Of a DNA stretch of 64,000 nucleotides, positions 31,706 through 41,655 are shown one piece after another (positions within the stretch are counted from its first letter, which is position 1; every line of letters starts with the position of its first letter). This DNA is from Bacteroidales bacterium (GTDB lineage: Bacteria; Bacteroidota; Bacteroidia; Bacteroidales; UBA932). Under the pieces are notes generated by a model. That model was not told the DNA's origin. It made no database searches and was given only the letters and a program-made list of their open reading frames with translations. The stretch lies in contig JAAYCA010000003.1 in the NCBI GenBank assembly GCA_012744435.1, positions 1 through 64,000 of the forward strand, given 5' to 3'. The translations under genes and the position numbers were made by a program.

Positions 31706-33286
31706 CTTGTAACGGTATTGCAGCCGGACGGCACTCCGTCCGGTTTTTTCCGTCAGGTTCCAGGGGTACTGCACCGTCTCCAGCCGCAGCCAGAGGCTGT
31801 GGTGGCGGTCCGCTTTCCAGACGGCATAAAGCGATGCGTGCCAGCCCCGGCCGTAACGGGCCGGCACGGTGAAGGTACCCGGCGCATCGCGTTCATAGAC
31901 ATAAATGCGGTCATCCCAGTTGTCCACCCGGAACAGACCGCCCCGCAGGTAACAGGCAAACGATTCCGTCTTCCGTCCCAGCTCGGTATGCCAGTACCAG
32001 GCGAAATCACGGCAGAAGAGGGCATCGCAGCGGCCGGACAGGATCCAAATCCCATATTCGGCACTGATTTCCGCGCGCGCTTGGGCACGCAGCGGCGCCT
32101 TGTCATCCGGACGCAGACGGGCCTGGAGCCGGACATCCGGCAGAAATCGGACACTGCGCCAGGCCCCTTCCGGGTGCCAGCGGGCAACGGCCTTGTATTG
32201 GGCGGTCCCCGAATCCGTCCGCCAGCCCATGTCGGCTGTCAGGCTGAAAGCCGCCGTCTCATAGCCCGCCGCGAGGCCGCTGTAGCGCTTGTCGTCGAGC
32301 CCGTACCAGCGGCCGAGGACGCCGGCTTTCCGGCCGTATTCCGGCACGTAATACGCCCCGGCAAGCATGGAGAAACGACCGCGGTAGGTGATGGCGCCTT
32401 CACCGAACAGACTCCAGTCCGGCCGCGAAATCCGGGTCTCCAGCGAAGCGGCTTCGTTCGTGGCCGTGACGCCCGCCGTCACGCCCCGCCAGACGCGGGT
32501 CAGATTGGCGATGGGCCGGTTTCCGGTCAAAGAATAAGCCGTCGAAAGGCTCCAGGGGCCGAATTGCCAGTCGGCAGCGATCCCCATGAGGGAAGGCGCA
32601 GAGGATCCGGTCGGGGAGAAGCCGGTACCGTTCCTGCTAAAGGCACCCAGGGCGGAGAAAGCGCTGAGCTGGAAACCGCTCCACTGCACGAGCCCCTGCC
32701 CGAAGCGGGCGTTGAAATGGCCCACCACCACCCGGGCCAGAGCCCTGCGGCCGTACCAGGCGGCACTCAGCGTCGGAGTATGCAGGGTTTTCTCCTCATA
32801 GGTCTTCCGCAGGGACGCGTACAGGACAGCCCGGTCGCCGGAAGAGAATTCGCCCTTGATTCCCCAGGACGTATCGCCGTCGCTGCGCGCACCGCCCCGC
32901 AGGGTTACGACCGCCGACAGCTGTCGGCTTTCCGGTTGGCCCGGCGGCGTGCCGCCTGTCCCCAGGACGGCAAAAACACGCAGCGCGTCCACGAAAGCGG
33001 GGGAGAAGCCATCCACGAGGGACAGCTCCGTCCAGGAAAGGACTTCTCCGCCGCGGCTTCGATAATCCAGCAGCGAGGCCACCTGGAATGGGGACAGCAG
33101 GCCGGTGGCAAGCAGACGCCCCCTCCCGGCCAGGTTCAGGTCCACCGGGTGCGATGCAAGCGTTTGATAATGCTCGATTTCATCTTCGGACAACTCTTCG
33201 AGACAAGAGGCTCCGGAAAGAATCAGGACGGCTTCCTGGAAGCCGGGCAGCCCCAACAGGGACAGCAAAAGAAGAAGTGTTTTCAC
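31700..33286 (-). CDS. Helix-hairpin-helix N-terminal domain fused to a large outer-membrane beta-barrel-like region
   Basis: HPVDLNLAGRGRLLATGLLSPFQVASLLDYRSRGGEVLSWTELSLVDGFSP (HhH repeats) then about 400 aa of alternating strands. Confidence 0.65.
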   Translation of the reverse strand: MKTLLLLLSLLGLPGFQEAVLILSGASCLEELSEDEIEHYQTLASHPVDLNLAGRGRLLATGLLSPFQVASLLDYRSRGGEVLSWTELSLVDGFSPAFVDALRVFAVLGTGGTPPGQPESRQLSAVVTLRGGARSDGDTSWGIKGEFSSGDRAVLYASLRKTYEEKTLHTPTLSAAWYGRRALARVVVGHFNARFGQGLVQWSGFQLSAFSALGAFSRNGTGFSPTGSSAPSLMGIAADWQFGPWSLSTAYSLTGNRPIANLTRVWRGVTAGVTATNEAASLETRISRPDWSLFGEGAITYRGRFSMLAGAYYVPEYGRKAGVLGRWYGLDDKRYSGLAAGYETAAFSLTADMGWRTDSGTAQYKAVARWHPEGAWRSVRFLPDVRLQARLRPDDKAPLRAQARAEISAEYGIWILSGRCDALFCRDFAWYWHTELGRKTESFACYLRGGLFRVDNWDDRIYVYERDAPGTFTVPARYGRGWHASLYAVWKADRHHSLWLRLETVQYPWNLTEKTGRSAVRLQYRYKL

Positions 33287-33356
33287 AGTTCCGTCAAGTT
33301 TCTTCTCAAAAATAGAAAAAAAATGCGTAAATTAGTCCATTATTTTACCCTGTCCC

Positions 33357-33908
33357 ATGAAAGAGGAAAAAATCAGACTCCACGACAAGACATTCAAACC
33401 CTATATCCGCCACGAGCGCATCCTTGACGCCGTCGACGGGATCGCCCGGGAGATCAACGCCGATTTCCATGGCTGCGACGACATCCCCGTCATCCTGTGC
33501 GTGCTTAACGGCTCCATTCCCTTCACCGGCGAGCTTCTGCAACGGATCGATTTCCCGTGCCAGCTGGTCTCCATCAAACTGTCCTCCTACCAGGGCACCA
33601 AGTCCACCGGCACCGTCCTCAATGTGATGGGACTTACCTCCAGTGTCCGCGGCCGGCGCGTCATCATCTGCGAGGACATCGTGGACACCGGCAACACGAT
33701 CGTCGCGCTCAAGGAGATGCTGCTCGACAAGGAAGGCGCTTCGGAAGTCCGTATCTGCACCCTGCTGCTCAAGCCGGAGGTCTACGACAAGCCGGACAAG
33801 CTGGACTATGTGGGCATGGAGATCCCCAACGCTTTCATCGTGGGCTTCGGCCTGGATTATGACGAGCTTGGACGCAACATCAGAGACATCTACGTAATTG
33901 ACGAATAA
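33357..33908 (+). CDS. hpt: Hypoxanthine phosphoribosyltransferase
   Basis: VIICEDIVDTGNTIVALKEML PRPP loop. Confidence 0.93.
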   Translation: MKEEKIRLHDKTFKPYIRHERILDAVDGIAREINADFHGCDDIPVILCVLNGSIPFTGELLQRIDFPCQLVSIKLSSYQGTKSTGTVLNVMGLTSSVRGRRVIICEDIVDTGNTIVALKEMLLDKEGASEVRICTLLLKPEVYDKPDKLDYVGMEIPNAFIVGFGLDYDELGRNIRDIYVIDE

Positions 33909-33909
33909 T

Positions 33910-34488
33910 ATGAAGTATTACATCCTTTTCGGCCCTCCGGGCGCCGGCAAGGGCACCCATGCGGGCGCCGTTGCCCAGAAGTATAACCTCAAGCACATTT
34001 CCACCGGAGAGCTGCTCCGTGCCGAAATCGCCGCCGGGACGGAACTGGGCCGTCAGGCCAAAACCCTTATCGACGCCGGTTCGCTGGTGCCCGATTCCGT
34101 GGTGGAGGGGATGATCGAATCCGCTTTCGACACCATCAAGGGCGTGGACGGCTTCCTGCTGGACGGCTTCCCCCGCAACCTTGCCCAGGCCCGCGACCTT
34201 GACGCCATCCTGGAGAAACGCGGCGAGTCGGTCACGGGCGTCGTGTCCCTGATGATCGAGGACGAGACCATCCGCAAGCGCATCGCCCACCGGGCCGCGA
34301 TCGAAGGCCGTGCCGACGACGCTTCCGAGGCCACGATCAACAACCGCATTCAGACCTATCACGCACAGACCGAACCGTTGATCGCTTTCTACAAGGCCGC
34401 CGGCAAATACCACGAAGCCGACGTCAACGGCTGGGACATCGAAACCAACCGCGCCCGCGTGCTGGCCGTAATGGAACAGATCGGCTGA
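33910..34488 (+). CDS. adk: Adenylate kinase
   Basis: ILFGPPGAGKGTHA; DGFLLDGFPRNLAQA. Confidence 0.96.
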   Translation: MKYYILFGPPGAGKGTHAGAVAQKYNLKHISTGELLRAEIAAGTELGRQAKTLIDAGSLVPDSVVEGMIESAFDTIKGVDGFLLDGFPRNLAQARDLDAILEKRGESVTGVVSLMIEDETIRKRIAHRAAIEGRADDASEATINNRIQTYHAQTEPLIAFYKAAGKYHEADVNGWDIETNRARVLAVMEQIG

Positions 34489-34497
34489 TTCCTTTCC

Positions 34498-35136
34498 ATG
34501 GCAGACAATTATCTGGAGAAACGATATGAGGAAGTGTTCGGCGCTTCCGGTGGACACAAAGCCGCTGCAGCCCGTCCCGGGCTGGACGTCCTGCTGCTCC
34601 GCAACCGGAGTTTCCGGGGCTACGACAAGTCGTATGTGGTGCACCGGCGGCAGCTGGAAGCCATGATTGCCGTCAATCCGAAAGTCGCCTCCAGCGTCAA
34701 CCTCCAACGTCTCCGCTTCCGTCCCGTCGTCAAAGGGACGGAGGCGGATTTCGTAAATGCCCACATCCGTCTGGGCAGGGGACTGCCCCATCTGCAGCTG
34801 CCCTTCCCGGGACGGGAACCGGAAGCCTTCATCGTGGTCTGCTCGACCGTGGCGGAGAATCCCGGTATCGACATCGACCTGGGCATCTCCCTGCAGAGCA
34901 TGTCGCTCAAGGCGGCGGAGATGGGCCTGGGCGGTATCATCATCCGCAACTTCGACCGGGAAGATCTCCGCGACGGTCTGTCTTTGCCCTACGAACCGCT
35001 GGCCGTACTTGCCGTCGGGAAGCCGGCGGAGAAGATCGAGCTGGTCCCCGTACACGAAGGCGATGACCTGGGCTATTATCGCCGCGAAGGGATCCATTAT
35101 GTCCCAAAACTTACGGTCGAAGATCTGATTATCTGA
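34498..35136 (+). CDS. Nitroreductase family protein
   Basis: LLLRNRSFRGYDKS; SLQSMSLKAAEMGLGGIIIRNFDRE. Confidence 0.8.
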   Translation: MADNYLEKRYEEVFGASGGHKAAAARPGLDVLLLRNRSFRGYDKSYVVHRRQLEAMIAVNPKVASSVNLQRLRFRPVVKGTEADFVNAHIRLGRGLPHLQLPFPGREPEAFIVVCSTVAENPGIDIDLGISLQSMSLKAAEMGLGGIIIRNFDREDLRDGLSLPYEPLAVLAVGKPAEKIELVPVHEGDDLGYYRREGIHYVPKLTVEDLII

Positions 35137-35159
35137 ACAATCCTGACATTTTATTTACC

Positions 35160-36356
35160 ATGAAAATCAAACTATTAGCATCTGCTTTCAGTGCAGCGCT
35201 CCTCCTGATCGCCCTTTCGGCCGGTGCACAGGAAAACAGCAACCGCTACAGTGACGGTTCCGTCCAGCGCGGTCCGTATCTCACGAATACCGGCGCCGAC
35301 AACTGGTTCTTCGGCATTGGCGCCGGAGTCAACGCCATGTACGACAACCGCCTGTTCGGCGGATACGGTCTCGCCGTCGACGCCAACCTCGGCAAATGGT
35401 TCACCCCGGCCGTCGGCTTCCGTGCCGGCTATCACGGCCTGAAAGATACTGCCGCCGATCCGAATGGCTGGTTCACCGGCAGCGATCCGTTCAATTATCA
35501 TCTCGCTTATGCAGACGCCATGTGGAACGTCGCCACGACCCTGGGCGGCTACAAGGAATCGCGTGTCTGGAATCCCATCCTGTACGGACGTTCCGCCGCC
35601 CTGTTCACTTCTCCCGCCGGCAGCAAGCAGATCGGTCATGAGTTCGGGCTGGGCGCCGGTCTGCTGAATGAGTTCCGCCTCGGCAAACATGTCGGCCTGT
35701 CCATCGATCTTTCCGCCATTGTCTCCCGGGAGAAGGAATGGAGGAGTTACGGCCGCTTCTCCTTCTTCCCGTCCGCGACGGCCGGCCTTGTGTTCCACCT
35801 GGGCAAAAGCGGTTTCGTCCGCCACGCCAACGCACTGCCTGCCATCGACGTGCCGGATCCGGCCATCATCGAGAAGCTCCGCAGCCAGCTCGCCAAGGCC
35901 GAAAGCGACCTTGCCGCGGCCAACGGCAACGCCGCCGCGCTCCGCAACCAGCTCGCCCGGTACAGCGGTCTTCAGGACGGAAAAACCTACGACTACAAGG
36001 GCGGCGTCTTCACCGAAACCGTCGTGAAGGAAGTCGAGAGCCAGATGATCGTCCCCGAGATCCTGTACTTCGACCTCGGCAAGGCCACGCTGGGCGACCG
36101 CGAGCTCGCCCGCCTGGAATACTATGCGGAAAACACCTTCAAGAAGACGCAGAAGCTCCTTGTCACCGGCTGCGCCGATCTGGGCACCGGCTCCAAGGAG
36201 ACCAACGAGCGCCTGTCCAAGCAGCGCGCCGAGTATGTGAAGGGCATTCTCGTGAACCGGTTCGGCTACAATGCCGCCAACATCGAAACCAAGGCAGACG
36301 TGATGCCGGGTGACGCCCCGATCAAGGGCCGCATCGTCACGATCGAGGTAAAATAA
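35160..36356 (+). CDS. OmpA family outer-membrane protein
   Basis: Signal peptide, barrel-like N-terminus, C-terminal LSKQRAEYVKGILVNRFGYNAANIETK OmpA-like domain. Confidence 0.85.
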   Translation: MKIKLLASAFSAALLLIALSAGAQENSNRYSDGSVQRGPYLTNTGADNWFFGIGAGVNAMYDNRLFGGYGLAVDANLGKWFTPAVGFRAGYHGLKDTAADPNGWFTGSDPFNYHLAYADAMWNVATTLGGYKESRVWNPILYGRSAALFTSPAGSKQIGHEFGLGAGLLNEFRLGKHVGLSIDLSAIVSREKEWRSYGRFSFFPSATAGLVFHLGKSGFVRHANALPAIDVPDPAIIEKLRSQLAKAESDLAAANGNAAALRNQLARYSGLQDGKTYDYKGGVFTETVVKEVESQMIVPEILYFDLGKATLGDRELARLEYYAENTFKKTQKLLVTGCADLGTGSKETNERLSKQRAEYVKGILVNRFGYNAANIETKADVMPGDAPIKGRIVTIEVK

Positions 36357-36360
36357 AAAC

Positions 36361-38058
36361 ATGGATAGCGGCGCATTCCTGATCATATTCAAACTGCTTG
36401 GCTCCATCGCCTTGCTGATGTACGGCATGAAGGTGATGAGCGAGGCACTGCAAAAGATGGCCGGTCCCCAGCTCCGGCATGTGCTGGGGGCCATGACCAC
36501 CAACCGCTTCACCGGCGTACTCACCGGCATGCTCGTGTGCGTGTCCGTCCAATCCTCCGCGGCCACCACCGTGATGACGGTCTCCTTCGTCAATGCCGCC
36601 CTGCTGACCCTCGCACAGGCGATCTCCGTGATCATGGGGGCCAACATCGGCACCACCCTGTCCGCCTGGATCATGTCGGCGGGTTTCTCATTCAATATCG
36701 CCAACCTGGTGTGGCCGGTCTTCCTGCTCGCCATGATCCTGATCCAGTTCAAGAAACACCGTTACCTGGGGGATTTCCTGTTCGGTCTGTCCTTCATGTT
36801 CTTCGCCCTCGGCACGCTGAGCGCCACAGGCCGCGAAATGGACCTGGCCAACAATGCCCGGGTGATCGGTTTCTTCTCCTCCTTCAATTCGGGAAGCTAC
36901 CTGACGATCCTGCTCTTCCTGGTGATCGGCGCGATACTGACCTGCATCGCGCAGTCCTCGGCGGCCCTGATGGCCATCACGATGGTCCTCTGCACCTCCG
37001 GCGTGCTCACGATCTATCAAGGCATCGCCCTGGTCATGGGAGAGAATATCGGCACGACGGTGACCGCGAACATCGCTGCCCTGTCAGCCAACACGCAAGC
37101 CCGCAGGGCCGCCCTGGCTCACCTGGTATTCAACGTATTCGGCGTCATCTGGATGCTCTTTGTCTTCTATCCCTTCGTCCGCCTGGCCTGTCGTCTGGTC
37201 GGGGTGGACGCCGATGCCGACATCCAGAGTCCTGAACGTCTCTCTTTCGTCCTGGCCACGTTCCACACCCTGTTCAACGTAACCAACACGCTCATCCTCA
37301 TCTGGTTCATCCCGCAGATCGAGAAGCTGGTCTGCCGGATCATCCGCCGCAGGGAGACTGACGACGAGTTCCGCCTCAAGTACATCCAGAGCGGTATCAT
37401 GAAAACGCCGGAGATCTCCGTCTTCCAGGCCCAGAAAGAGACCCTCGTCTTTGCCGAGCGCATGCACCGCATGTTCAATATGGTGCGGGAGCTGACAGTG
37501 GCCGAAGACGATGATTCCTTCCGGAAACTCCAGGAACGCATTGTCAAATATGAGCAGATCTCCGACAATATGGAAAACGAGATCGGCAAGTACCTTGAAC
37601 AGGTCGGCAATGCCCACCTCTCCGACGATACGAAGCAAAGGATCCGCGCCATGATACGCTCCATCAGCGAACTGGAAAGCATCGGAGACAGCTGCTACAA
37701 CCTGTCCCGTACGCTGGAACGCCGTCGCTCCCAGCACCTTACCTTCAATCAGACACAGAAGGACGGCATCGATGAGATATACGGCCTCCTGGACAAAAGC
37801 CTCGGCCATATGGTCCTGGTTCTCAAGGGCGAGGCCGACATCCTGGACTCCTCCCGTCTGGAGGACGCCATCAACCAATGCCGGGACCGGCTGCGCGAGC
37901 AGAATGTGCGGTCGGTGGACGAACACGACTACAGTTATGCCTGCAGCACGATCTACATGGACCTTGTGGCCGAATGCGAGAAGTGCGGGGATTACGTTGT
38001 CAATGTGGTTGAAGCCAAGAGTGGCGAGGATCTTGAAAAACCCGTCCTGGCACTTTAA
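36361..38058 (+). CDS. Na/Pi cotransporter family protein with PhoU-like C-terminus
   Basis: VQSSAATTVMTVSFV, MGANIGTTLSAW, QSSAALMAITM, MGENIGTTVTANIA. Confidence 0.92.
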   Translation: MDSGAFLIIFKLLGSIALLMYGMKVMSEALQKMAGPQLRHVLGAMTTNRFTGVLTGMLVCVSVQSSAATTVMTVSFVNAALLTLAQAISVIMGANIGTTLSAWIMSAGFSFNIANLVWPVFLLAMILIQFKKHRYLGDFLFGLSFMFFALGTLSATGREMDLANNARVIGFFSSFNSGSYLTILLFLVIGAILTCIAQSSAALMAITMVLCTSGVLTIYQGIALVMGENIGTTVTANIAALSANTQARRAALAHLVFNVFGVIWMLFVFYPFVRLACRLVGVDADADIQSPERLSFVLATFHTLFNVTNTLILIWFIPQIEKLVCRIIRRRETDDEFRLKYIQSGIMKTPEISVFQAQKETLVFAERMHRMFNMVRELTVAEDDDSFRKLQERIVKYEQISDNMENEIGKYLEQVGNAHLSDDTKQRIRAMIRSISELESIGDSCYNLSRTLERRRSQHLTFNQTQKDGIDEIYGLLDKSLGHMVLVLKGEADILDSSRLEDAINQCRDRLREQNVRSVDEHDYSYACSTIYMDLVAECEKCGDYVVNVVEAKSGEDLEKPVLAL

Positions 38059-38060
38059 CC

Positions 38061-39260
38061 ATGTCTGTCCCCGTCAAATGCCTGGCAACGGCCTTGCTGC
38101 TGCCGATCTGCATCTGTCTGTCCGGGCAGACGCCGGACCGGGAGCATCTGCAGGCCGGCGCTTATGTCCGGGTCAGCCATGTGCTCGACGGACACCGGAT
38201 CTATGAGCGCCTGATCGACAGCTATGACTACGACCTGTACGGACTGAGCGTCGGCCTGTCCACCCGTCCCGAAGACGAAGACTGGTTCGCGCATGCCTGG
38301 AACTACCCGGACTTCGGACTTGGCTTCTCCTATGCGCGCATGGGCAGCCTGGACTTCAAGAACGACTCCCGTCTCGGCGATATTGCCAACCTGTACGGCT
38401 GGGCGGAATTCGACTTGCTGCGCACGCGGCATTTCCGTTTCGGCCCCCTCCTGGAACTCGGCCTCTCCTATTCGCCTGAACGTTATGACTGGCAAACCAA
38501 CCCGGAGAATGAATTCATCGGTTCCCGGGTCTTCGCCGTGATCGGCACCGGTCTGCGCGCCGAGGTGCTCCTCGCCCCGCAGTGGGCCGCCCAGGCCGGA
38601 TTCTACCTCACGCACCATTCCAACGGCATGCTCCGCTCGCCGAACCTGGGCATCAATGAAATGGCCGTGGGCATCGGGCTGCGCCATTACATGGCTCCGA
38701 AGGTGTTCGTCTCCCGACCGCCTGACCCGCCGGATGAGCCCGAGTGGCGGAAGGGTCTCCAGTGGAACGTCTTTGCCGCCGCGGGCGTGCACAGCTGCCG
38801 CACCGAGTTGAAAGGCATCCTCGCTTCCGGCGGTCCCAAAGGGCAGGGGAGTCCCGTTCCGGCCCGCGCCAGGCTCTGTGCCGGAGCGGAGCTGATGTGG
38901 CGGTACACGCCCATCTTTGCCACCGGCATTGAAGCTGAGTTCGGTTATGCCGACAACAATTACCGCGGCACGGACCTGATCCTGAGGGGTAGCGAGGACC
39001 CGCAAGGCTATTCGCCCTTCCGTGCCGGACTGGGTTTCGTCCAGGAATGCCGGTACCGGCAACTATCCGTTCATTTTGTCTTCGGTGCCTATCTGTACAA
39101 ACGGACCGGACTCACGGAAGATGTCGGCCGAAGCTATCAGAAGATCGGGGCGCGCTACCATTTCCGGCGTGCCGGCGGGCTGTTTGCGGGCCTGGACATG
39201 CGGGCACACCAACTCGACCGTTCCTACAGTCTGGAATGGTCTCTGGGATATAATCTGTAA
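38061..39260 (+). CDS. Acyloxyacyl hydrolase / PagL-like lipid A 3-O-deacylase with C-terminal extension
   Basis: Catalytic-type motif LTHHSNGMLRSPNLGINEM within an outer-membrane barrel; 399 aa. Confidence 0.82.
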   Translation: MSVPVKCLATALLLPICICLSGQTPDREHLQAGAYVRVSHVLDGHRIYERLIDSYDYDLYGLSVGLSTRPEDEDWFAHAWNYPDFGLGFSYARMGSLDFKNDSRLGDIANLYGWAEFDLLRTRHFRFGPLLELGLSYSPERYDWQTNPENEFIGSRVFAVIGTGLRAEVLLAPQWAAQAGFYLTHHSNGMLRSPNLGINEMAVGIGLRHYMAPKVFVSRPPDPPDEPEWRKGLQWNVFAAAGVHSCRTELKGILASGGPKGQGSPVPARARLCAGAELMWRYTPIFATGIEAEFGYADNNYRGTDLILRGSEDPQGYSPFRAGLGFVQECRYRQLSVHFVFGAYLYKRTGLTEDVGRSYQKIGARYHFRRAGGLFAGLDMRAHQLDRSYSLEWSLGYNL

Positions 39261-39265
39261 CGCCC

Positions 39266-40129
39266 CTATCGGGAGAAATTCCGGGAGGCGAAGGGAAGGG
39301 AAAGGCGCAGGGCCGTGTGCCAGTATTCCCAGGAATGGCTGCCGTTCCGGACCCGGAATTCACACTTGACACCCTTCTGACGCATCTTCGCGTAAAGGTC
39401 CATGGACAGATGGAGGAGATAATCATCATCCCCGCAATCCAGGAACCATTTCACGCTGCGAAGCGCATCTAAGGCATCCTTGTCGGCGCGGTCCATGAAA
39501 TCGACGGCAGAATGCTCCCGCACGGATGCGCCCGTCAGATACAGCCTGTCCTCCTTGTCCGCGGGCATGCCCACCTCGTTGTTCTTGTTGTCCAGCCAGG
39601 GACTCATGGCATAGCAGCTGGAAAACATGTCCGGGTGGCGCTGGCAATAGACGACGCTGGCGCCGCCGCCCATCGAAAGGCCGGAAACGGCGCGGCGCGC
39701 CTTGGCCCCGCCGCAATGGTATCTGCTCTCCAGCGCAGGAATCAATTCCCCGAAGAAGAAGTCCTCGTAGGACCAGTTGCGCACGTTGAAATAGCCGTTC
39801 TGGTAGCGGTGGGTGTCCGGATCCCCGGCGCGGGGCATCACGACCACCATCGGGACGGCTTCGCCCGTGCCGACCAGCTCGTCGAGCACGGTCTGGAGGC
39901 CGCCCCTTTCCTGCCAGGCCTTATGGTCGTCGGTGAGGCCGTGGAGCAGATACAGGACGGGATATGGCCCCTTGGACGCGTCGAAACCGTCCGGCAGATA
40001 GACATTGACAGCGATGGTCTGCCCCAGAATCTTGCTGGAGACGGACTCGTTCACCATCCGGCTGCGGCCGGAGAGGGGAAATGCGCCAACGCAGAGCAGG
40101 GCGCCCAGAAGGAGGATGATCTTTTTCAT
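39266..40129 (-). CDS. Esterase D-type alpha/beta hydrolase, secreted
   Basis: VLYLLHGLTDDHKAW, VSGLSMGGGASVV, DCGDDDYLL, NGSHSWEYW. Confidence 0.85.
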   Translation of the reverse strand: MKKIILLLGALLCVGAFPLSGRSRMVNESVSSKILGQTIAVNVYLPDGFDASKGPYPVLYLLHGLTDDHKAWQERGGLQTVLDELVGTGEAVPMVVVMPRAGDPDTHRYQNGYFNVRNWSYEDFFFGELIPALESRYHCGGAKARRAVSGLSMGGGASVVYCQRHPDMFSSCYAMSPWLDNKNNEVGMPADKEDRLYLTGASVREHSAVDFMDRADKDALDALRSVKWFLDCGDDDYLLHLSMDLYAKMRQKGVKCEFRVRNGSHSWEYWHTALRLSLPFASRNFSR

Positions 40130-40199
40130 ACGCAAACGAATCGTACGAATATAGAAAAAATATCCGTATCTTGGCGTCCAATTACGCATTTGTACAGTT

Positions 40200-41642
40200 T
40201 TGGAAAAGAAAGACCGCGGTAGAACCGTCATCGCACTGGTCCCTGTCGTCCTGCTGGTAGGGCTGCTGGCGCTGGACATCAGCATCTTCGGCAGCGACGC
40301 CATCCTGGGCGCATCGCAGGTGTCCCTGCTGATCGCCAGCGGCGTCTGCGTGTGGCTGTCGATGTGGCTGTACAAGACGCCGTGGTCCGCTTTCGAGGAG
40401 GCCATCCGATCCAACGTAGGCGATGTCACCAACGCCATCGTCATCCTTCTGCTGATCGGCGCCCTGTCGGGCGCGTGGACCGTCAGCGGGATCGTGCCCA
40501 CCTTCATCTATTTTGGCCTGAAAATCATCTCGCCCAAGTTGTTCCTGCTCTCGGCGTGCATCATCTGCGCGCTGGTATCCCTGATGGTCGGCAGTTCCTG
40601 GACCACCATCGCCACCATCGGCGTCGCCCTGATGGGCATCGGCAAGGCGGAGGGCTTCTCCGACGGATTGATTGCCGGCGCCATCATTTCCGGAGCGTAT
40701 TTCGGCGACAAGATCTCCCCGCTCTCGGACACAACCGTGATGGCGTCGTCCATCAACCGGGTGCCGCTGTTCTCGCATATCCGCTACATGGCTGTCACCA
40801 CGGTGCCTTCGATTACGATCGCGCTTGTCATATTCCTGATTCTGGGGCTTTCGCACGACGGAGCGCCGGCAGAGCAGATCGGCCTGTATTCCCGGGCCCT
40901 GTCGGAGACTTTCCGCCTTTCGCCCTGGCTGATGATCGTCCCGCTGGTGACGGCGGTCCTGATCGCCCGGAAACGTCCGGCCCTGATCGTGCTGGCCATC
41001 TCCACCCTGCTGGCATCGCTTTCCGCCATCATTTTCCAGCCGGAGCTGGTCCTGGGCATCGGAGAGAAAGTCGTACAGGGCTCGCGCGCCAAGATGTTTT
41101 TTGCCGGAACGCTGGAGTCCGTCTACAATTCGGTCACGCTTTCGACCGGCCATCCGGAAGTGGATGCACTGGTGTCCACCCGGGGCATGCTCGGCATGCT
41201 GAACACCATCTATCTGATCATCTGCGGCATGTGCTTCGGCGGCTGCATGCGCGCCAGCGGCATGTTGTATCAACTCTCCCGGCTCATCCTGCCGCTGACC
41301 CGGAGCCGTTTCGGGCTGGTCGGTTCTACCGTGCTGACGGGTACGGCATTCAACGGTCTCGTATCCGACCAATATCTGTCCATCATCTTGACATCGGATA
41401 TCTTCCGGGACACCTACGACAAGGAAGGCTATGAGCGCCGGCTGCTCAGCCGCAGCGTCGAGGACTCCGCCACCGTGACCTCGCCGCTTTTTCCCTGGAG
41501 CAGCTGCGGCATGACGCAGTCCACCATCCTGCATGTCCCGACGGTCGCATACCTCCCGTATTGCTTCTTCAACTGGATCTCCCCGCTGATGAGCATCACC
41601 ATCGCCGCCCTGGGCTACAGGATATTCCGCAAAAAACCGTAA
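40200..41642 (+). CDS. NhaC-type Na+/H+ antiporter (TTG start as given in the ORF track)
   Basis: LMVGSSWTTIATIGVALMGIG, GAYFGDKISPLSDTTVMAS. Confidence 0.88.
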   Translation: MEKKDRGRTVIALVPVVLLVGLLALDISIFGSDAILGASQVSLLIASGVCVWLSMWLYKTPWSAFEEAIRSNVGDVTNAIVILLLIGALSGAWTVSGIVPTFIYFGLKIISPKLFLLSACIICALVSLMVGSSWTTIATIGVALMGIGKAEGFSDGLIAGAIISGAYFGDKISPLSDTTVMASSINRVPLFSHIRYMAVTTVPSITIALVIFLILGLSHDGAPAEQIGLYSRALSETFRLSPWLMIVPLVTAVLIARKRPALIVLAISTLLASLSAIIFQPELVLGIGEKVVQGSRAKMFFAGTLESVYNSVTLSTGHPEVDALVSTRGMLGMLNTIYLIICGMCFGGCMRASGMLYQLSRLILPLTRSRFGLVGSTVLTGTAFNGLVSDQYLSIILTSDIFRDTYDKEGYERRLLSRSVEDSATVTSPLFPWSSCGMTQSTILHVPTVAYLPYCFFNWISPLMSITIAALGYRIFRKKP

Positions 41643-41655
41643 CTTTGCGGGCGCA

